Of a stretch of DNA of 8,234 nucleotides, positions 1 through 7,523 are shown piece by piece. The first letter of the stretch is position 1; the number at the start of each line of letters is the position of its first letter. The stretch is from CAMQVM01 sp044433405 (GTDB taxonomy: Bacteria; Bacteroidota; Bacteroidia; Bacteroidales; Rikenellaceae), in the NCBI GenBank assembly GCA_044433405.1, contig JAWXTQ010000095.1, forward strand, positions 1-8,234, written 5' to 3'. The notes under the pieces were generated by a model that saw only the letters and a list, made by a program, of their open reading frames with translations, did not search any database and was not told the DNA's origin. The translations under genes were made by a program, and so were the position numbers.

Positions 1-1
1 C

Positions 2-17
2 ATAGTTTTTAAACTAT
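2..17. repeat. Short perfect inverted repeat
   Basis: ATAGTTT (2-8) and AAACTAT (11-17) are perfect inverted complements separated by TT. The stem is all AT except for one G-C pair. It may be part of a terminator or operator belonging to whatever lies left of the window. It does not resemble the longer inverted repeats of invertible Bacteroides capsule promoters, and its role is unknown. Confidence 0.35.
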
Positions 18-75
18 AAAGATACTGAAAATCAGGGACTTATACAAATTTTTAAGACACTTATTTAATTGAATT

Positions 76-98
76 TCATATATTTATGAGGTTTTTTT
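76..98 (+). terminator. Weak intrinsic-terminator-like hairpin with T7 run
   Basis: TCATA (76-80) and TATGA (85-89) form a perfect 5-bp stem with a TATT loop. Two further U.G pairs (74-75 with 90-91) can extend it, and seven T residues follow (92-98). The layout is that of a rho-independent terminator, but the stem is AT-rich and weak. It would end transcription arriving from the left just before the operon's candidate promoter, which is a sensible position. The only direct support is the stem and the T run. Confidence 0.3.
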
Positions 99-156
99 GA
101 ATTTTTGTCATGTAGTAAACCATTTTTGTGTTATTTTTTTATTAAGAATTTTTCAC

Positions 157-164
157 TACCTTTG
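157..164 (+). promoter_or_regulatory. Candidate Bacteroidota -7 promoter element for the operon
   Basis: TACCTTTG matches the Bacteroidota -7 consensus TAnnTTTG exactly, and it is the only exact + strand match I found in the first 352 bases. No TTTG lies at the usual distance of about 19-21 nt upstream. The nearest is at 125-128, 28 nt away, so the -33 element is poor or absent. Transcription would start around 168-172 and run into the WecA-like gene at 353. Confidence 0.4.
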
Positions 165-352
165 TACTTGGTTTTGGAGCTTAATAAAGTTTGAAAATAG
201 TATAAATTACATAAAATTTGCATGTTTTTTGAGAGATGGTTTTTTATGTTTGTTTTTTATGGTGTGTGAAGATCTCATGTTGCCTGCAGATGTGTGATTG
301 TAACGGTTGTAAATGAAAAAGATTAATAAAAAAATAAATACAATTTTAGTAT

Positions 353-1480
353 ATGTTAAATACAAATGAGATATTCGTAGTTATGATTGCTACAATAATA
401 AGCAGTGCTTTTGTCTCTCTTAGCTTGCCAAAAATTGTATTATTATCACTTAAGAAGAAGTTCTTGGATGGTATTGACCATCGAAAGATTCACACTAAGA
501 GTGCTAGTCGATTAGGCGGCATAACCTTCTTGCCTGCAATTTTCATTTCAGTGTTTTTATGTACTTCGTTATCTAATATTTTCGGCATAGCCACTTATAC
601 CTACACAAACGATTTTATTATCGAGATGTGTGCTACTTGTATCCTATTTATCACTGGTTTATATGACGATGTAATCGGATTGAAATATCATCGAAAGTTT
701 GCTCTACAGATTTTTGTCTCTGCACTAATAGTTTTATCAGGTACATACATTAATAGTTTTAATGGTTTACTAGGAATATGGGAGATTCCCTCTTATGTAG
801 GAATTCCTTTAACCCTTGTTCTTATAGTGTTCATCACAAATGCAATAAATTTAATCGACGGAATAGACGGGTTGGCTGCGTCGCTTTCTATTATGGCGCT
901 GTTCTGTTTTGGATATCTATTCTCTGTTAGTTTCCAAAGTCTATATGTTATAATCTCTTTTGCAACTTTAGGGGTGGTGATGTCGTTCCTATATAACAAC
1001 CTATTAGGAATTAGAAAACGTAGCGAAACTAAAATATTTATGGGCGATTCAGGCTCGTTTATTATCGGTTTTATATTGAGCTTTCTAACCATAAAATTAT
1101 GGAATGCACCGCTAGAGTTTGGCGATGATTTGATAATAGCTAGTGACTATTTCCCTTCGATAGCATTCACAGTGTTGATTATTCCATGTTTTGATGTAGT
1201 GCGAGTTATTCTCTATAGATATAAGAGGCACAAACCTCTATTTATTGCTGATAAGAGCCACTTCCACCACAAATTGCTAGCTTTGGGAATGAGTTCGCGC
1301 GAGGCATTAAAAGTGTTATTGCTTTTAAATCTATTTTTTGTGGTAGTGAATATTATTTTAACCAATATCGTCTCAATAAATGTTATTGTTGCTATAGATG
1401 TATTGATTTGGTCGATAATTCACGTTATTATAACTAAGAGAATTAGAGAAAACACACAATATCCAACTCAAATGTATTAA
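353..1480 (+). CDS. WecA/MraY-family undecaprenyl-phosphate sugar-1-phosphate transferase
   Basis: This 375-residue integral inner-membrane enzyme moves a HexNAc-1-phosphate from a UDP-sugar to undecaprenyl phosphate, the first step of lipid-linked polysaccharide assembly. The family landmarks appear in order. RKIHTKSASRLGG (44-56) lies in the first cytoplasmic loop. GLYDDVIGLKYHRK (102-115) carries the DD pair at 105-106 involved in Mg and nucleotide binding. NAINLIDGIDGLAA (163-176) and FMGDSGS (229-235) follow. KSHFHHKLLALGM (301-313) corresponds to the HIHH motif of WecA. About ten or eleven hydrophobic segments surround these loops, and the length is normal. ATG 353 is the only reasonable start because an in-frame TAG sits at 347-349. 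It is the first gene of the apparent operon. The family also includes enzymes that use UDP-FucNAc or UDP-QuiNAc, so the exact sugar (GlcNAc or L-FucNAc) cannot be read from the sequence. Confidence 0.93.
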   Translation: MLNTNEIFVVMIATIISSAFVSLSLPKIVLLSLKKKFLDGIDHRKIHTKSASRLGGITFLPAIFISVFLCTSLSNIFGIATYTYTNDFIIEMCATCILFITGLYDDVIGLKYHRKFALQIFVSALIVLSGTYINSFNGLLGIWEIPSYVGIPLTLVLIVFITNAINLIDGIDGLAASLSIMALFCFGYLFSVSFQSLYVIISFATLGVVMSFLYNNLLGIRKRSETKIFMGDSGSFIIGFILSFLTIKLWNAPLEFGDDLIIASDYFPSIAFTVLIIPCFDVVRVILYRYKRHKPLFIADKSHFHHKLLALGMSSREALKVLLLLNLFFVVVNIILTNIVSINVIVAIDVLIWSIIHVIITKRIRENTQYPTQMY

Positions 1481-1510
1481 CCCAAAGGGTTTAAAGAGGT
1501 TGGGTGTTAA
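1478..1510 (+). promoter_or_regulatory. Overlapping alternative hairpins between the transferase and polymerase genes
   Basis: Starting within the transferase stop codon, AACCC (1479-1483) can pair with GGGTT (1487-1491) across an AAA loop. The same left arm can instead pair with TTGGG (1500-1504), and with TTAA (1507-1510) beyond a 2-nt bulge, giving a longer 9-bp stem. The two folds exclude each other, as in an attenuator or a processing site. No clear T run follows, so this is not a standard terminator. It lies in the largest gap of the operon, just before a gene with a TTG start. Confidence 0.3.
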
Positions 1511-1553
1511 TTGTCGTTTTGTAGGGTAGTTAACAGATAAAATAGTAGATAAG

Positions 1554-2879
1554 TTGAAGTTAATTTTGATATATGCAACCATAGTATTTTTTGTTGGTTT
1601 TATCCTGTTTATGCCAGATGTAAACAGTAATTTTCTTATTGATTCTACATTCATATTCACAATTTTATTCACCTCATACAACATATTCAGAGATGGTCAA
1701 CCTTCATTCTCATTGGGGCAAATATTTAATATTTTCTCCCTCTTTTTTTTAGGAATAGCACCTTGGTTGCAATTTAAATATAATACACTATTTTGGGGTG
1801 CAGATCACATTCTTGAGTACTCATATTTGTCGACCAATTTTCTTGTAATATTGCTCGTTTTGCTCTTTAATATTGTCTATCGCCACACCAATTTGCAGTA
1901 TGAACAATTTTTGCATGGCGATAATAGTTGCATAGAGCAAGATGATTTTATTATATCCAAAAAACAGACCTATCTACTTGTAGCTGTCTCGTTTGTTGTC
2001 TTTTTGTTCGTTTTCTACATTAATAATTTTAGTGTTTTACTCCTTTTCTTTAGGGGTGTGATTGGTGAGCAGAGGCAATCAACCTCTCAGGTAATGGGGC
2101 TTCTTACCTCGTTTTTTATCAGGCCTATTCCAATTATTATATTTATATACTACACATTCAATAGCCAAAAGAGACGCCTTTTTGAGGTGATTCTGTTTAT
2201 GATAGCATTTTTTACTCTAGCTCCTACTGCGGTTGCTAGGTTTCAAGCGGCGGCTTTATATATGCCTATTGCCTTGATAATGGTGCCTATGCTCAGACGA
2301 AACTTCAACTTCTCACTTGCGCTTATTTTGGGACTGCTTGTAGTGTTTCCGCTTTTAAATAGCTTTAGGAGCTTTGAAAATTCTGATAATATCAAGCTAG
2401 GTCTTGATTTTTCGATGTTTTTGGAGGGGCACTTTGATGCTTATCAAAACTTTATGACTGCAATTTCTACCGACTATATCAGCTATGGCCGTCAGCTTTT
2501 AGGTACTTTATTATTCTTTTTGCCCCGCTCGATATGGCCAGACAAGCCTGTTGGTAGTGGTTATCAAATGGCGGAGGATTTAGATTTTACTTTTAATAAT
2601 ATATCAATGCCATATCTAGCTGAGGGTTATGTCAATTTTGGATTGATTGGATCTGTTGTATTTGTGGTGATCATGGCATTTGTTGTTAAGCGACTTGACA
2701 TAAGCTACTGGCAGCGTAGCAACAATAGCGTAAGATATAAAATACAATATCTCATCTTGTTAGGAATGTTGTTTTTTATGCTTCGCGGAGATATGATGAG
2801 CTCTTTTTCGTTTACACTAGGTATGTTAAGTTCAGTTTATGCGGTTAGTTTATTAGTGAAACAAAAGGAGATAGTTTAA
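1554..2879 (+). CDS. wzy: Wzy-type O-antigen/capsule repeat-unit polymerase
   Basis: This is a 441-residue polytopic inner-membrane protein with roughly eleven or twelve hydrophobic segments. It is likely the polymerase that joins lipid-linked repeat units on the periplasmic face. Recognisable family features are FFRGVIGEQRQ (165-175) at the start of a loop, ARF (228-230), NSFRSF (269-274), FDAYQNF (294-300), GRQLLG followed by LPRSIWPDKPVGSG (312-336), YLAEGYVNFG (354-363), and the charged LRGDMMSSFSF near the C terminus (410-420). This pattern fits the family Pfam calls O-antigen polysaccharide polymerase Wzy. The start is TTG 1554: an in-frame stop lies at 1527-1529 and no ATG or GTG lies between. 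The next in-frame ATG (1611, residue 20) would remove the first membrane segment, so TTG is preferred. Eight T residues at 1743-1750 fall inside the gene. Substrate linkage cannot be predicted. Confidence 0.85.
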   Translation: MKLILIYATIVFFVGFILFMPDVNSNFLIDSTFIFTILFTSYNIFRDGQPSFSLGQIFNIFSLFFLGIAPWLQFKYNTLFWGADHILEYSYLSTNFLVILLVLLFNIVYRHTNLQYEQFLHGDNSCIEQDDFIISKKQTYLLVAVSFVVFLFVFYINNFSVLLLFFRGVIGEQRQSTSQVMGLLTSFFIRPIPIIIFIYYTFNSQKRRLFEVILFMIAFFTLAPTAVARFQAAALYMPIALIMVPMLRRNFNFSLALILGLLVVFPLLNSFRSFENSDNIKLGLDFSMFLEGHFDAYQNFMTAISTDYISYGRQLLGTLLFFLPRSIWPDKPVGSGYQMAEDLDFTFNNISMPYLAEGYVNFGLIGSVVFVVIMAFVVKRLDISYWQRSNNSVRYKIQYLILLGMLFFMLRGDMMSSFSFTLGMLSSVYAVSLLVKQKEIV

Positions 2880-2894
2880 ATTTTAGTTGTAACC

Positions 2895-4106
2895 ATGAGA
2901 ATAGTTCAAATAAACTCTACCAGTAATTGGGGCTCTACTGGGCGCATAGCCGAGGGGATTGGTAAGTTAATTATTGCGCAGGGTTGGGAGTCTTATATTG
3001 CTTTTGGTAGATATGAGAATCCTAGTAGTTCGGTGACGATTAAGATAGGTTCGAAATTGGATTCTTTTTTACATGGCATCTTGTCGCGAATTAGTGATAG
3101 ATCAGGGTTTTATAGTCGACGTGCAACAGCTGAGTTTTTAAAACAGTTGGATGTTATTAAGCCCGATATAATTCATCTTCATAATATTCATGGGTACTAT
3201 ATCAATATTGAGATGTTGTTTGATTACATCAAATCTAACAACATAAAGGTGGTTTGGACTCTGCATGATTGTTGGAGCTTTACAGGACATTGTGCCTATT
3301 TTGAATATGTAGGTTGTGAGAAATGGAGAGATAGGTGTAGCTCTTGTCCTCAAAAGAGAACCTATCCAGTAAGTTTTGTTCTGGATAATTCCGCACAAAA
3401 CTATGATGATAAGAAAAGATTGTTTAGCTTTGTAGATGATTTAACACTAGTTCCTGTTTCTAATTGGCTGAAAGGTTTGGTAGGGAGTTCGTTTTTAGGA
3501 GGTTATTCAGTTAAGATGATTCATAATGGAATAGATTTAAATCAATTTAAACCAACTGATAGCGATTTAAAAGTTAAGTACAATATACTTGACAAGAGAG
3601 TCGTTTTAGGAGTAGCTAGTATATGGGAGGAGCGCAAGGGGCTGAGTGATTTTGTTGAGCTCTCTAAGCAATTAGATGATAATAGTGTTGTTGTGTTGAT
3701 TGGAGTTAGCAAAAAAGACAAAAAACGATTGCCCGACAACATTATAGCACTTGAGAGAACAAATAGCACTCTAGAGTTAGCAGAGTGGTATTCGGTTGCG
3801 GATGTGTTTTTGAACTTGACTTACGAAGACAACTTCCCAACTACCAATCTTGAGGCTCTAGCTTGTGGAACACCTGTTATAACCTACAAAACAGGAGGTA
3901 GTGTTGAGTCGATAGATCAAAGTTGTGGTATTGTTGTTAAAAAAGGCGATATTGAGGCAGTTTGCGCAGCTATAAACACTATATATCACCTCTCAAAAGA
4001 GGAGCTATCGGCACGATGCAGAGAGAGAGCAGAGCTTAATTTTGATAGAGATGATAGGTTTGGTGACTATATTAAATTGTATAAAGAAAAATTAAAAATA
4101 GATTAG
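2895..4106 (+). CDS. GT4-family (GT-B fold) glycosyltransferase
   Basis: This 403-residue retaining glycosyltransferase presumably adds one sugar to the undecaprenyl-linked acceptor at the cytoplasmic face. The N-terminal acceptor domain begins MRIVQINSTSNWGSTGRIAE and contains HLHNIHGYY (94-102) and TLHDCWSFTGHCAYF (122-136). The hinge region has SNWLKG (189-194) and IHNGIDLNQFKP (209-220). The donor domain has GVASIWEERKG (239-249), then EDNFPTTNLEALACGTPVI (311-329), then TGGSVE (333-338). In the EX7E-type motif the first acidic residue aligns to D312 and the second is E320. Cysteines C126, C133, C141, C148 and C151 form a compact cluster that may bind metal or form disulfides. The gene sits 15 nt after wzy and 5 nt before fnlA. 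That position makes transfer of L-FucNAc plausible, as for WbuB in E. coli O26, but donor and acceptor are inferred. Confidence 0.9.
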   Translation: MRIVQINSTSNWGSTGRIAEGIGKLIIAQGWESYIAFGRYENPSSSVTIKIGSKLDSFLHGILSRISDRSGFYSRRATAEFLKQLDVIKPDIIHLHNIHGYYINIEMLFDYIKSNNIKVVWTLHDCWSFTGHCAYFEYVGCEKWRDRCSSCPQKRTYPVSFVLDNSAQNYDDKKRLFSFVDDLTLVPVSNWLKGLVGSSFLGGYSVKMIHNGIDLNQFKPTDSDLKVKYNILDKRVVLGVASIWEERKGLSDFVELSKQLDDNSVVVLIGVSKKDKKRLPDNIIALERTNSTLELAEWYSVADVFLNLTYEDNFPTTNLEALACGTPVITYKTGGSVESIDQSCGIVVKKGDIEAVCAAINTIYHLSKEELSARCRERAELNFDRDDRFGDYIKLYKEKLKID

Positions 4107-4111
4107 TAATT

Positions 4112-5146
4112 ATGTCTATATTCAAAGATAAAATATTATTGATAACAGGCGGTACAGGTTCATTTGGCAATGCTGTGCTTAATAGATTTCTTGATTCAGA
4201 TATCAAAGAGATACGAATATTTTCGCGTGATGAGAAGAAACAAGATGATATGCGTCACAAATTACAGAATCCCAAAATTAAGTTTTATATAGGTACAGTT
4301 AGAGAGAAAAGTTCTGTTGATACCGCAATGAGAGGTGTTGATTATGTTTTTCATGCGGCAGCCTTGAAGCAAGTGCCCTCATGTGAGTTTTTCCCAGTTG
4401 AAGCTGTTAAAACAAATGTGTTAGGAACAGAAAATGTTCTTAATTCAGCAATTGAGCATGGCGTTAAAAACGTGGTTGTACTCTCAACTGACAAGGCGGC
4501 TTACCCTATAAATGCAATGGGAATCTCTAAAGCAATGATGGAGAAGGTTGCTATTGCCAAAGGGCGCGCAGTAATCGACGACACAACAACATCAACAAAA
4601 ATTTGTTGTACTAGATATGGAAATGTTATGGCCTCTAGAGGCTCTGTAATTCCTCTGTGGGTTAAACAGATTAAACTAGGTGAGCCAATAACTCTTACTG
4701 ATGAGAATATGACTCGTTTTATGATGACTCTCGACGATGCGGTTGATTTGGTTATCTATGCGTGGCAAAATGGCGAAAATGGTGATTTGTTTGTGCAGAA
4801 AGCCCCAGCTGCAACGCTTAGTGTATTGGCAGAGTCGCTAAAGCAGTTATATAATGCTGATAATTCAATAAAATGTATTGGCACAAGACATGGTGAGAAA
4901 CTATACGAAACATTGGTGACACGTGAGGAGATGGCAAAAGCAATCGACATGGGTGATTACTACCGTATACCGTGTGATAATAGGGATTTGAATTACGATA
5001 AGTTTTTCTCTGATGGCGATGAGGAGCTATCAAAAATAGAGGATTATCACTCGCACAACACTGTTAGACTAGACGTGGAGCAGATGAAAAAACTACTCTT
5101 GAAACTTAAATTTATTCAAGACGATATAAACAACAACAGCCAATAA
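4112..5146 (+). CDS. fnlA: UDP-GlcNAc 4,6-dehydratase/5-epimerase (FnlA/WbjB/CapE)
   Basis: This is the first enzyme of UDP-L-FucNAc synthesis. It removes water from UDP-GlcNAc and inverts C5 to give UDP-2-acetamido-2,6-dideoxy-4-keto-hexoses for the next enzyme. It is a cytoplasmic extended SDR protein of 344 residues, about the length of S. aureus CapE. The Rossmann glycine motif is TGGTGSFG (12-19), NAD-binding continues at FHAAALKQVP (80-89), and the active-site segment is STDKAAYPINAMGISK (125-140). In that segment the usual YxxxK reads M136-x3-K140, as in the FnlA/CapE group, whereas FlaA1-type dehydratases keep the Tyr. RYGNVMASRGSVIPLW (168-183), DENMTRFMMTLDDAV (197-211) and GTRHGEKLYETLV (257-269) are further family blocks. 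The gene starts 5 nt after the glycosyltransferase, and fnlB begins 1 nt after its stop. The three consecutive fnl genes make the assignment firm. Confidence 0.95.
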   Translation: MSIFKDKILLITGGTGSFGNAVLNRFLDSDIKEIRIFSRDEKKQDDMRHKLQNPKIKFYIGTVREKSSVDTAMRGVDYVFHAAALKQVPSCEFFPVEAVKTNVLGTENVLNSAIEHGVKNVVVLSTDKAAYPINAMGISKAMMEKVAIAKGRAVIDDTTTSTKICCTRYGNVMASRGSVIPLWVKQIKLGEPITLTDENMTRFMMTLDDAVDLVIYAWQNGENGDLFVQKAPAATLSVLAESLKQLYNADNSIKCIGTRHGEKLYETLVTREEMAKAIDMGDYYRIPCDNRDLNYDKFFSDGDEELSKIEDYHSHNTVRLDVEQMKKLLLKLKFIQDDINNNSQ

Positions 5147-5147
5147 A

Positions 5148-6311
5148 ATGAACATACTTGTAACGGGAGCAAAAGGTTTTGTAGGTCGAAACTTGGTAGC
5201 GCAACTTCACAATATCCAGAGCGGCAAAGCCAATAACTACAAACTATCATCTGACATTAAGGTGTTTGAGTTTGATGTTGATAGCAGTTATGAAGAGTTG
5301 GATGTTTATTGTAAAAATGCGGATTTTGTCTTTAATCTTGCAGGTGTGAATCGCCCTAAAGAGAGTTCGGAGTTTATGACAGGTAATTTTGGCTTTGCTT
5401 CAGATATGATTGATATGCTCAAAAAGCACAATAATATTTGCCCAGTAATGATATCTTCGTCTGTGCAGGCACTTTTAGACAATCCTTACGGAGAGTCGAA
5501 GCGTGCAGGTGAGGAATTATTGTTTGACTATAGCAAAGAGAGTGGTGCAGAGGTGCTTGTATATCGTTTTCCCAACCTATTTGGAAAATGGTGTCGTCCG
5601 AATTACAATAGTGCAGTAGCTACATTCTGCAATAATATTGCTAGTGGATTAGATATTACAGTTAATGATGCTAGTGTTGAAATGACGTTGGCCTACATTG
5701 ATGATGTTGTTGATGAGTTAATAGCTGCGCTATCAGGTAATCAAACTCGCGATGGTGAGTTTTGTAAGGTGTCTGTTACTCACACTGTGACATTAGGGCG
5801 AATTGTAGATTTGCTTCGCTCATTTAAGGAGAGTCGCACAACTATCGCTGTTCCTAATGTGGGAGATGCCTTTGAGAAGAAACTCTACTCTACATATCTA
5901 TCTTATCTTCCTACTGATAAGTTTAGTTACCCTTTGAAGATGAATGTCGATCAGAGAGGCAGCTTCACCGAGATAATTCGCACCGAAAATAGAGGTCAAT
6001 TTTCAGTAAATATTTCAAAACCCCATATCACCAAAGGCGAGCATTGGCACAACACAAAAAATGAGAAATTTGTTGTTGTGAGTGGTCGCGGGGTTATCCG
6101 TTTTAGAGATATGAGAGATGCTAGTAGTGAGATTATTGAGTACTTTGTGTCAGGTGATAAGATAGAGGTGGTTGATATACCAACAGGCTACACCCACAAT
6201 ATAGAGAATTTGGGTGATACAGATATGGTGACTTTCATGTGGTGTAATGAGCTTTTTGATGCTCAAAACCCAGATGTCTATTTCGAAAAAGTAAACAGAG
6301 AGTTGTATTAG
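5148..6311 (+). CDS. fnlB: Bifunctional SDR/cupin reductase-3-epimerase (FnlB/WbjC/CapF)
   Basis: This is the second step of UDP-L-FucNAc synthesis: C3 epimerisation followed by NADPH-dependent reduction at C4, giving UDP-2-acetamido-2,6-dideoxy-L-talose. The 387-residue protein has two domains. The N-terminal SDR part has TGAKGFVG (6-13), FNLAGVNRP (62-70), SSS (103-105) and the Y114xxxK118 pair in NPYGESKRAGE. RFPNLFGKWCRPNYNSAVATF (140-160) is also typical. The C-terminal cupin starts near 264, with DQRGSFTE (268-275), a probable metal site in GEHWHNTKNEKF (297-308; H299, H301, E306), and a further His in PTGYTHN (345-351). In the CapF family the cupin does the epimerisation and the SDR domain the reduction. 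The two domains are intact and in frame. The gene begins 1 nt after fnlA, so translation is probably coupled. Confidence 0.95.
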   Translation: MNILVTGAKGFVGRNLVAQLHNIQSGKANNYKLSSDIKVFEFDVDSSYEELDVYCKNADFVFNLAGVNRPKESSEFMTGNFGFASDMIDMLKKHNNICPVMISSSVQALLDNPYGESKRAGEELLFDYSKESGAEVLVYRFPNLFGKWCRPNYNSAVATFCNNIASGLDITVNDASVEMTLAYIDDVVDELIAALSGNQTRDGEFCKVSVTHTVTLGRIVDLLRSFKESRTTIAVPNVGDAFEKKLYSTYLSYLPTDKFSYPLKMNVDQRGSFTEIIRTENRGQFSVNISKPHITKGEHWHNTKNEKFVVVSGRGVIRFRDMRDASSEIIEYFVSGDKIEVVDIPTGYTHNIENLGDTDMVTFMWCNELFDAQNPDVYFEKVNRELY

Positions 6312-6329
6312 ATAAATTTATATATAGCA

Positions 6330-7469
6330 ATGAAATTAAAGTTAATGACAATAGTGGGTACTCGTCCTGAGATTATCCGTTTATCTGAGGTGATAAAAAA
6401 GTGTGATAAATATTTTGATCACATATTGGTGCACACAGGCCAAAATTATGACTACTCATTAAATCAAGTGTTTTTTGAAGATTTAGGGTTGCGTGAGCCA
6501 GATTTTTACCTAAATGTAGTGGGCGATAATTTGGGTGAGACTATGGGCAATGTCATTGCAAAATCATATAGTTTAATGGTTAGCCAGATGCCTGATGCAC
6601 TCTTGGTGCTTGGAGATACCAACTCATGTTTGTCAGTTATTTCAGCAAAACGACTTCACATACCTACATTCCATATGGAGGCAGGAAATCGCTGTTTTGA
6701 TGAGAATCTACCAGAGGAGACAAACCGAAGAATCGTTGATCATATATCCGATCTAAATATGTGTTATAGTGAGCATGCACGTCGCTATTTAAACAGTGAG
6801 GGAACAGCGAAGGAGCGTACCTATGTTACTGGCTCACCTATGGCAGAGGTTCTTTCGGCAAATATTGATAGTATAAAGTCGAGTGATGTACTAAAAAGAC
6901 TCTCTCTTGAAAAAGGGAAGTATATTCTACTTTCAGCTCACCGTGAGGAGAATATTGACAATCCATCCAATTTTCTAAATTTGATGAATGCAGTGAATTC
7001 AATAGCTCAGAAATACGACATGCCAATTCTTTACTCATGTCATCCACGTGCAAAGAAGTTTATTGAGCAGCGTGGTTTTGTGTTTGACGAGCGCGTAATA
7101 CAAAATCAACCGCTAGGTTTTCACGACTACAACAACCTGCAGATGAACGCTTTTTGTGTGGTTTCAGATAGTGGAACTTTGCCTGAGGAGAGTGCCTATT
7201 TTAATACCCAAAATATGCCTTTCCCTTCAGTGTGCATTCGCACATCTACCGAGCGTCCAGAGGCTTTAGATAAAGGAGTGTTTATATTGGCAGGAATAAC
7301 AACCGAGCAGGTGTTGCAAGCGGTAGATTTGGCCGTTGAGATGAACAAAAATGGCGATAATGCACTAGATGTTGATAATTACATAGATGAGAACGTCTCT
7401 ACTAAAGTAGTTAAGATAATTCAAAGCTATACGGGAGTTATCAATAAAATGGTTTGGAGGAAATATTAA
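6330..7469 (+). CDS. fnlC: WecB-like UDP-HexNAc 2-epimerase (FnlC/WbjD/CapG)
   Basis: This is the third step of UDP-L-FucNAc synthesis: C2 epimerisation of the L-talo intermediate to UDP-N-acetyl-L-fucosamine. The 379-residue protein has the non-hydrolysing 2-epimerase fold, two Rossmann-like halves and no membrane segments. Motifs are VGTRPEIIRL (9-18), LGDTNS with D96 (94-99), HMEAGNRCFDENLPEETNRR (115-134), SAHREEN (202-208), CHPRAKKF (237-244), SDSGTLPEES (279-288) and RTSTERPEALDKG (304-316). By position, D96, E117 and H204 correspond to catalytic residues of WecB. SGTLPEES in place of the SGGIQEEA seen in UDP-GlcNAc 2-epimerases, and the RCFDENLPEE segment, favour the FnlC/CapG branch over ManNAc production, and the operon context agrees. 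ATG 6330 follows fnlB by 18 nt with no obvious Shine-Dalgarno sequence. Confidence 0.94.
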   Translation: MKLKLMTIVGTRPEIIRLSEVIKKCDKYFDHILVHTGQNYDYSLNQVFFEDLGLREPDFYLNVVGDNLGETMGNVIAKSYSLMVSQMPDALLVLGDTNSCLSVISAKRLHIPTFHMEAGNRCFDENLPEETNRRIVDHISDLNMCYSEHARRYLNSEGTAKERTYVTGSPMAEVLSANIDSIKSSDVLKRLSLEKGKYILLSAHREENIDNPSNFLNLMNAVNSIAQKYDMPILYSCHPRAKKFIEQRGFVFDERVIQNQPLGFHDYNNLQMNAFCVVSDSGTLPEESAYFNTQNMPFPSVCIRTSTERPEALDKGVFILAGITTEQVLQAVDLAVEMNKNGDNALDVDNYIDENVSTKVVKIIQSYTGVINKMVWRKY

Positions 7470-7501
7470 TTTGAATATTAAAAAATAATTAACTAATTTT
7501 A
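7470..7501 (+). promoter_or_regulatory. Candidate internal promoter for the cupin gene
   Basis: TTTG (7470-7473), immediately after the fnlC stop codon, is followed 20 nt later by TAATTTTA (7494-7501). This matches the Bacteroidota -7 consensus TAnnTTTG at all but the final G, and the spacing is the expected one. Transcription would start about 7506-7510, leaving a short AT-rich leader before ATG 7524. The 54-nt gap is unusually large for this operon, which supports a separate promoter. In such AT-rich DNA a chance match is quite possible. Confidence 0.35.
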
Positions 7502-7523
7502 CACAAAATTTAAAGGCAATTTT

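Larger units (their letters stand above)
1..352. other. AT-rich non-coding leader upstream of the polysaccharide operon
   Basis: I see no convincing gene in these 352 bases. The stretch is very AT-rich with long T and A runs. It holds a short inverted repeat near the left edge (2-17), a terminator-like hairpin with a T run (76-98) and a TACCTTTG -7 element (157-164). A 66-codon frame starting at TTG 97 was judged spurious because its composition is that of translated AT-rich spacer. If transcription starts just after 164, the first gene has an untranslated leader of about 180 nt, which leaves room for leader control. No UpxY-like antiterminator gene, common at the head of Bacteroides capsule operons, lies in the window. 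Confidence 0.6.

Noticed and set aside
97..297. 66-codon open frame starting at TTG upstream of the operon
   Set aside because: It lies in very AT-rich spacer, starts with TTG inside a T run, has no recognisable domain and overlaps the best promoter element. I treat it as chance.
793..1092. 99-codon minus-strand frame inside the WecA-like gene
   Set aside because: It is antisense to a strongly recognised conserved gene and is only a shadow frame.
1611..2879. Polymerase start at ATG 1611
   Set aside because: This would remove the first hydrophobic segment (residues 1-19). TTG 1554 keeps it and is the only common start codon after the in-frame stop at 1527.
4756..5033. Two minus-strand frames inside fnlA
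   Set aside because: They are shadow frames of a clearly identified dehydratase gene with no features of their own.
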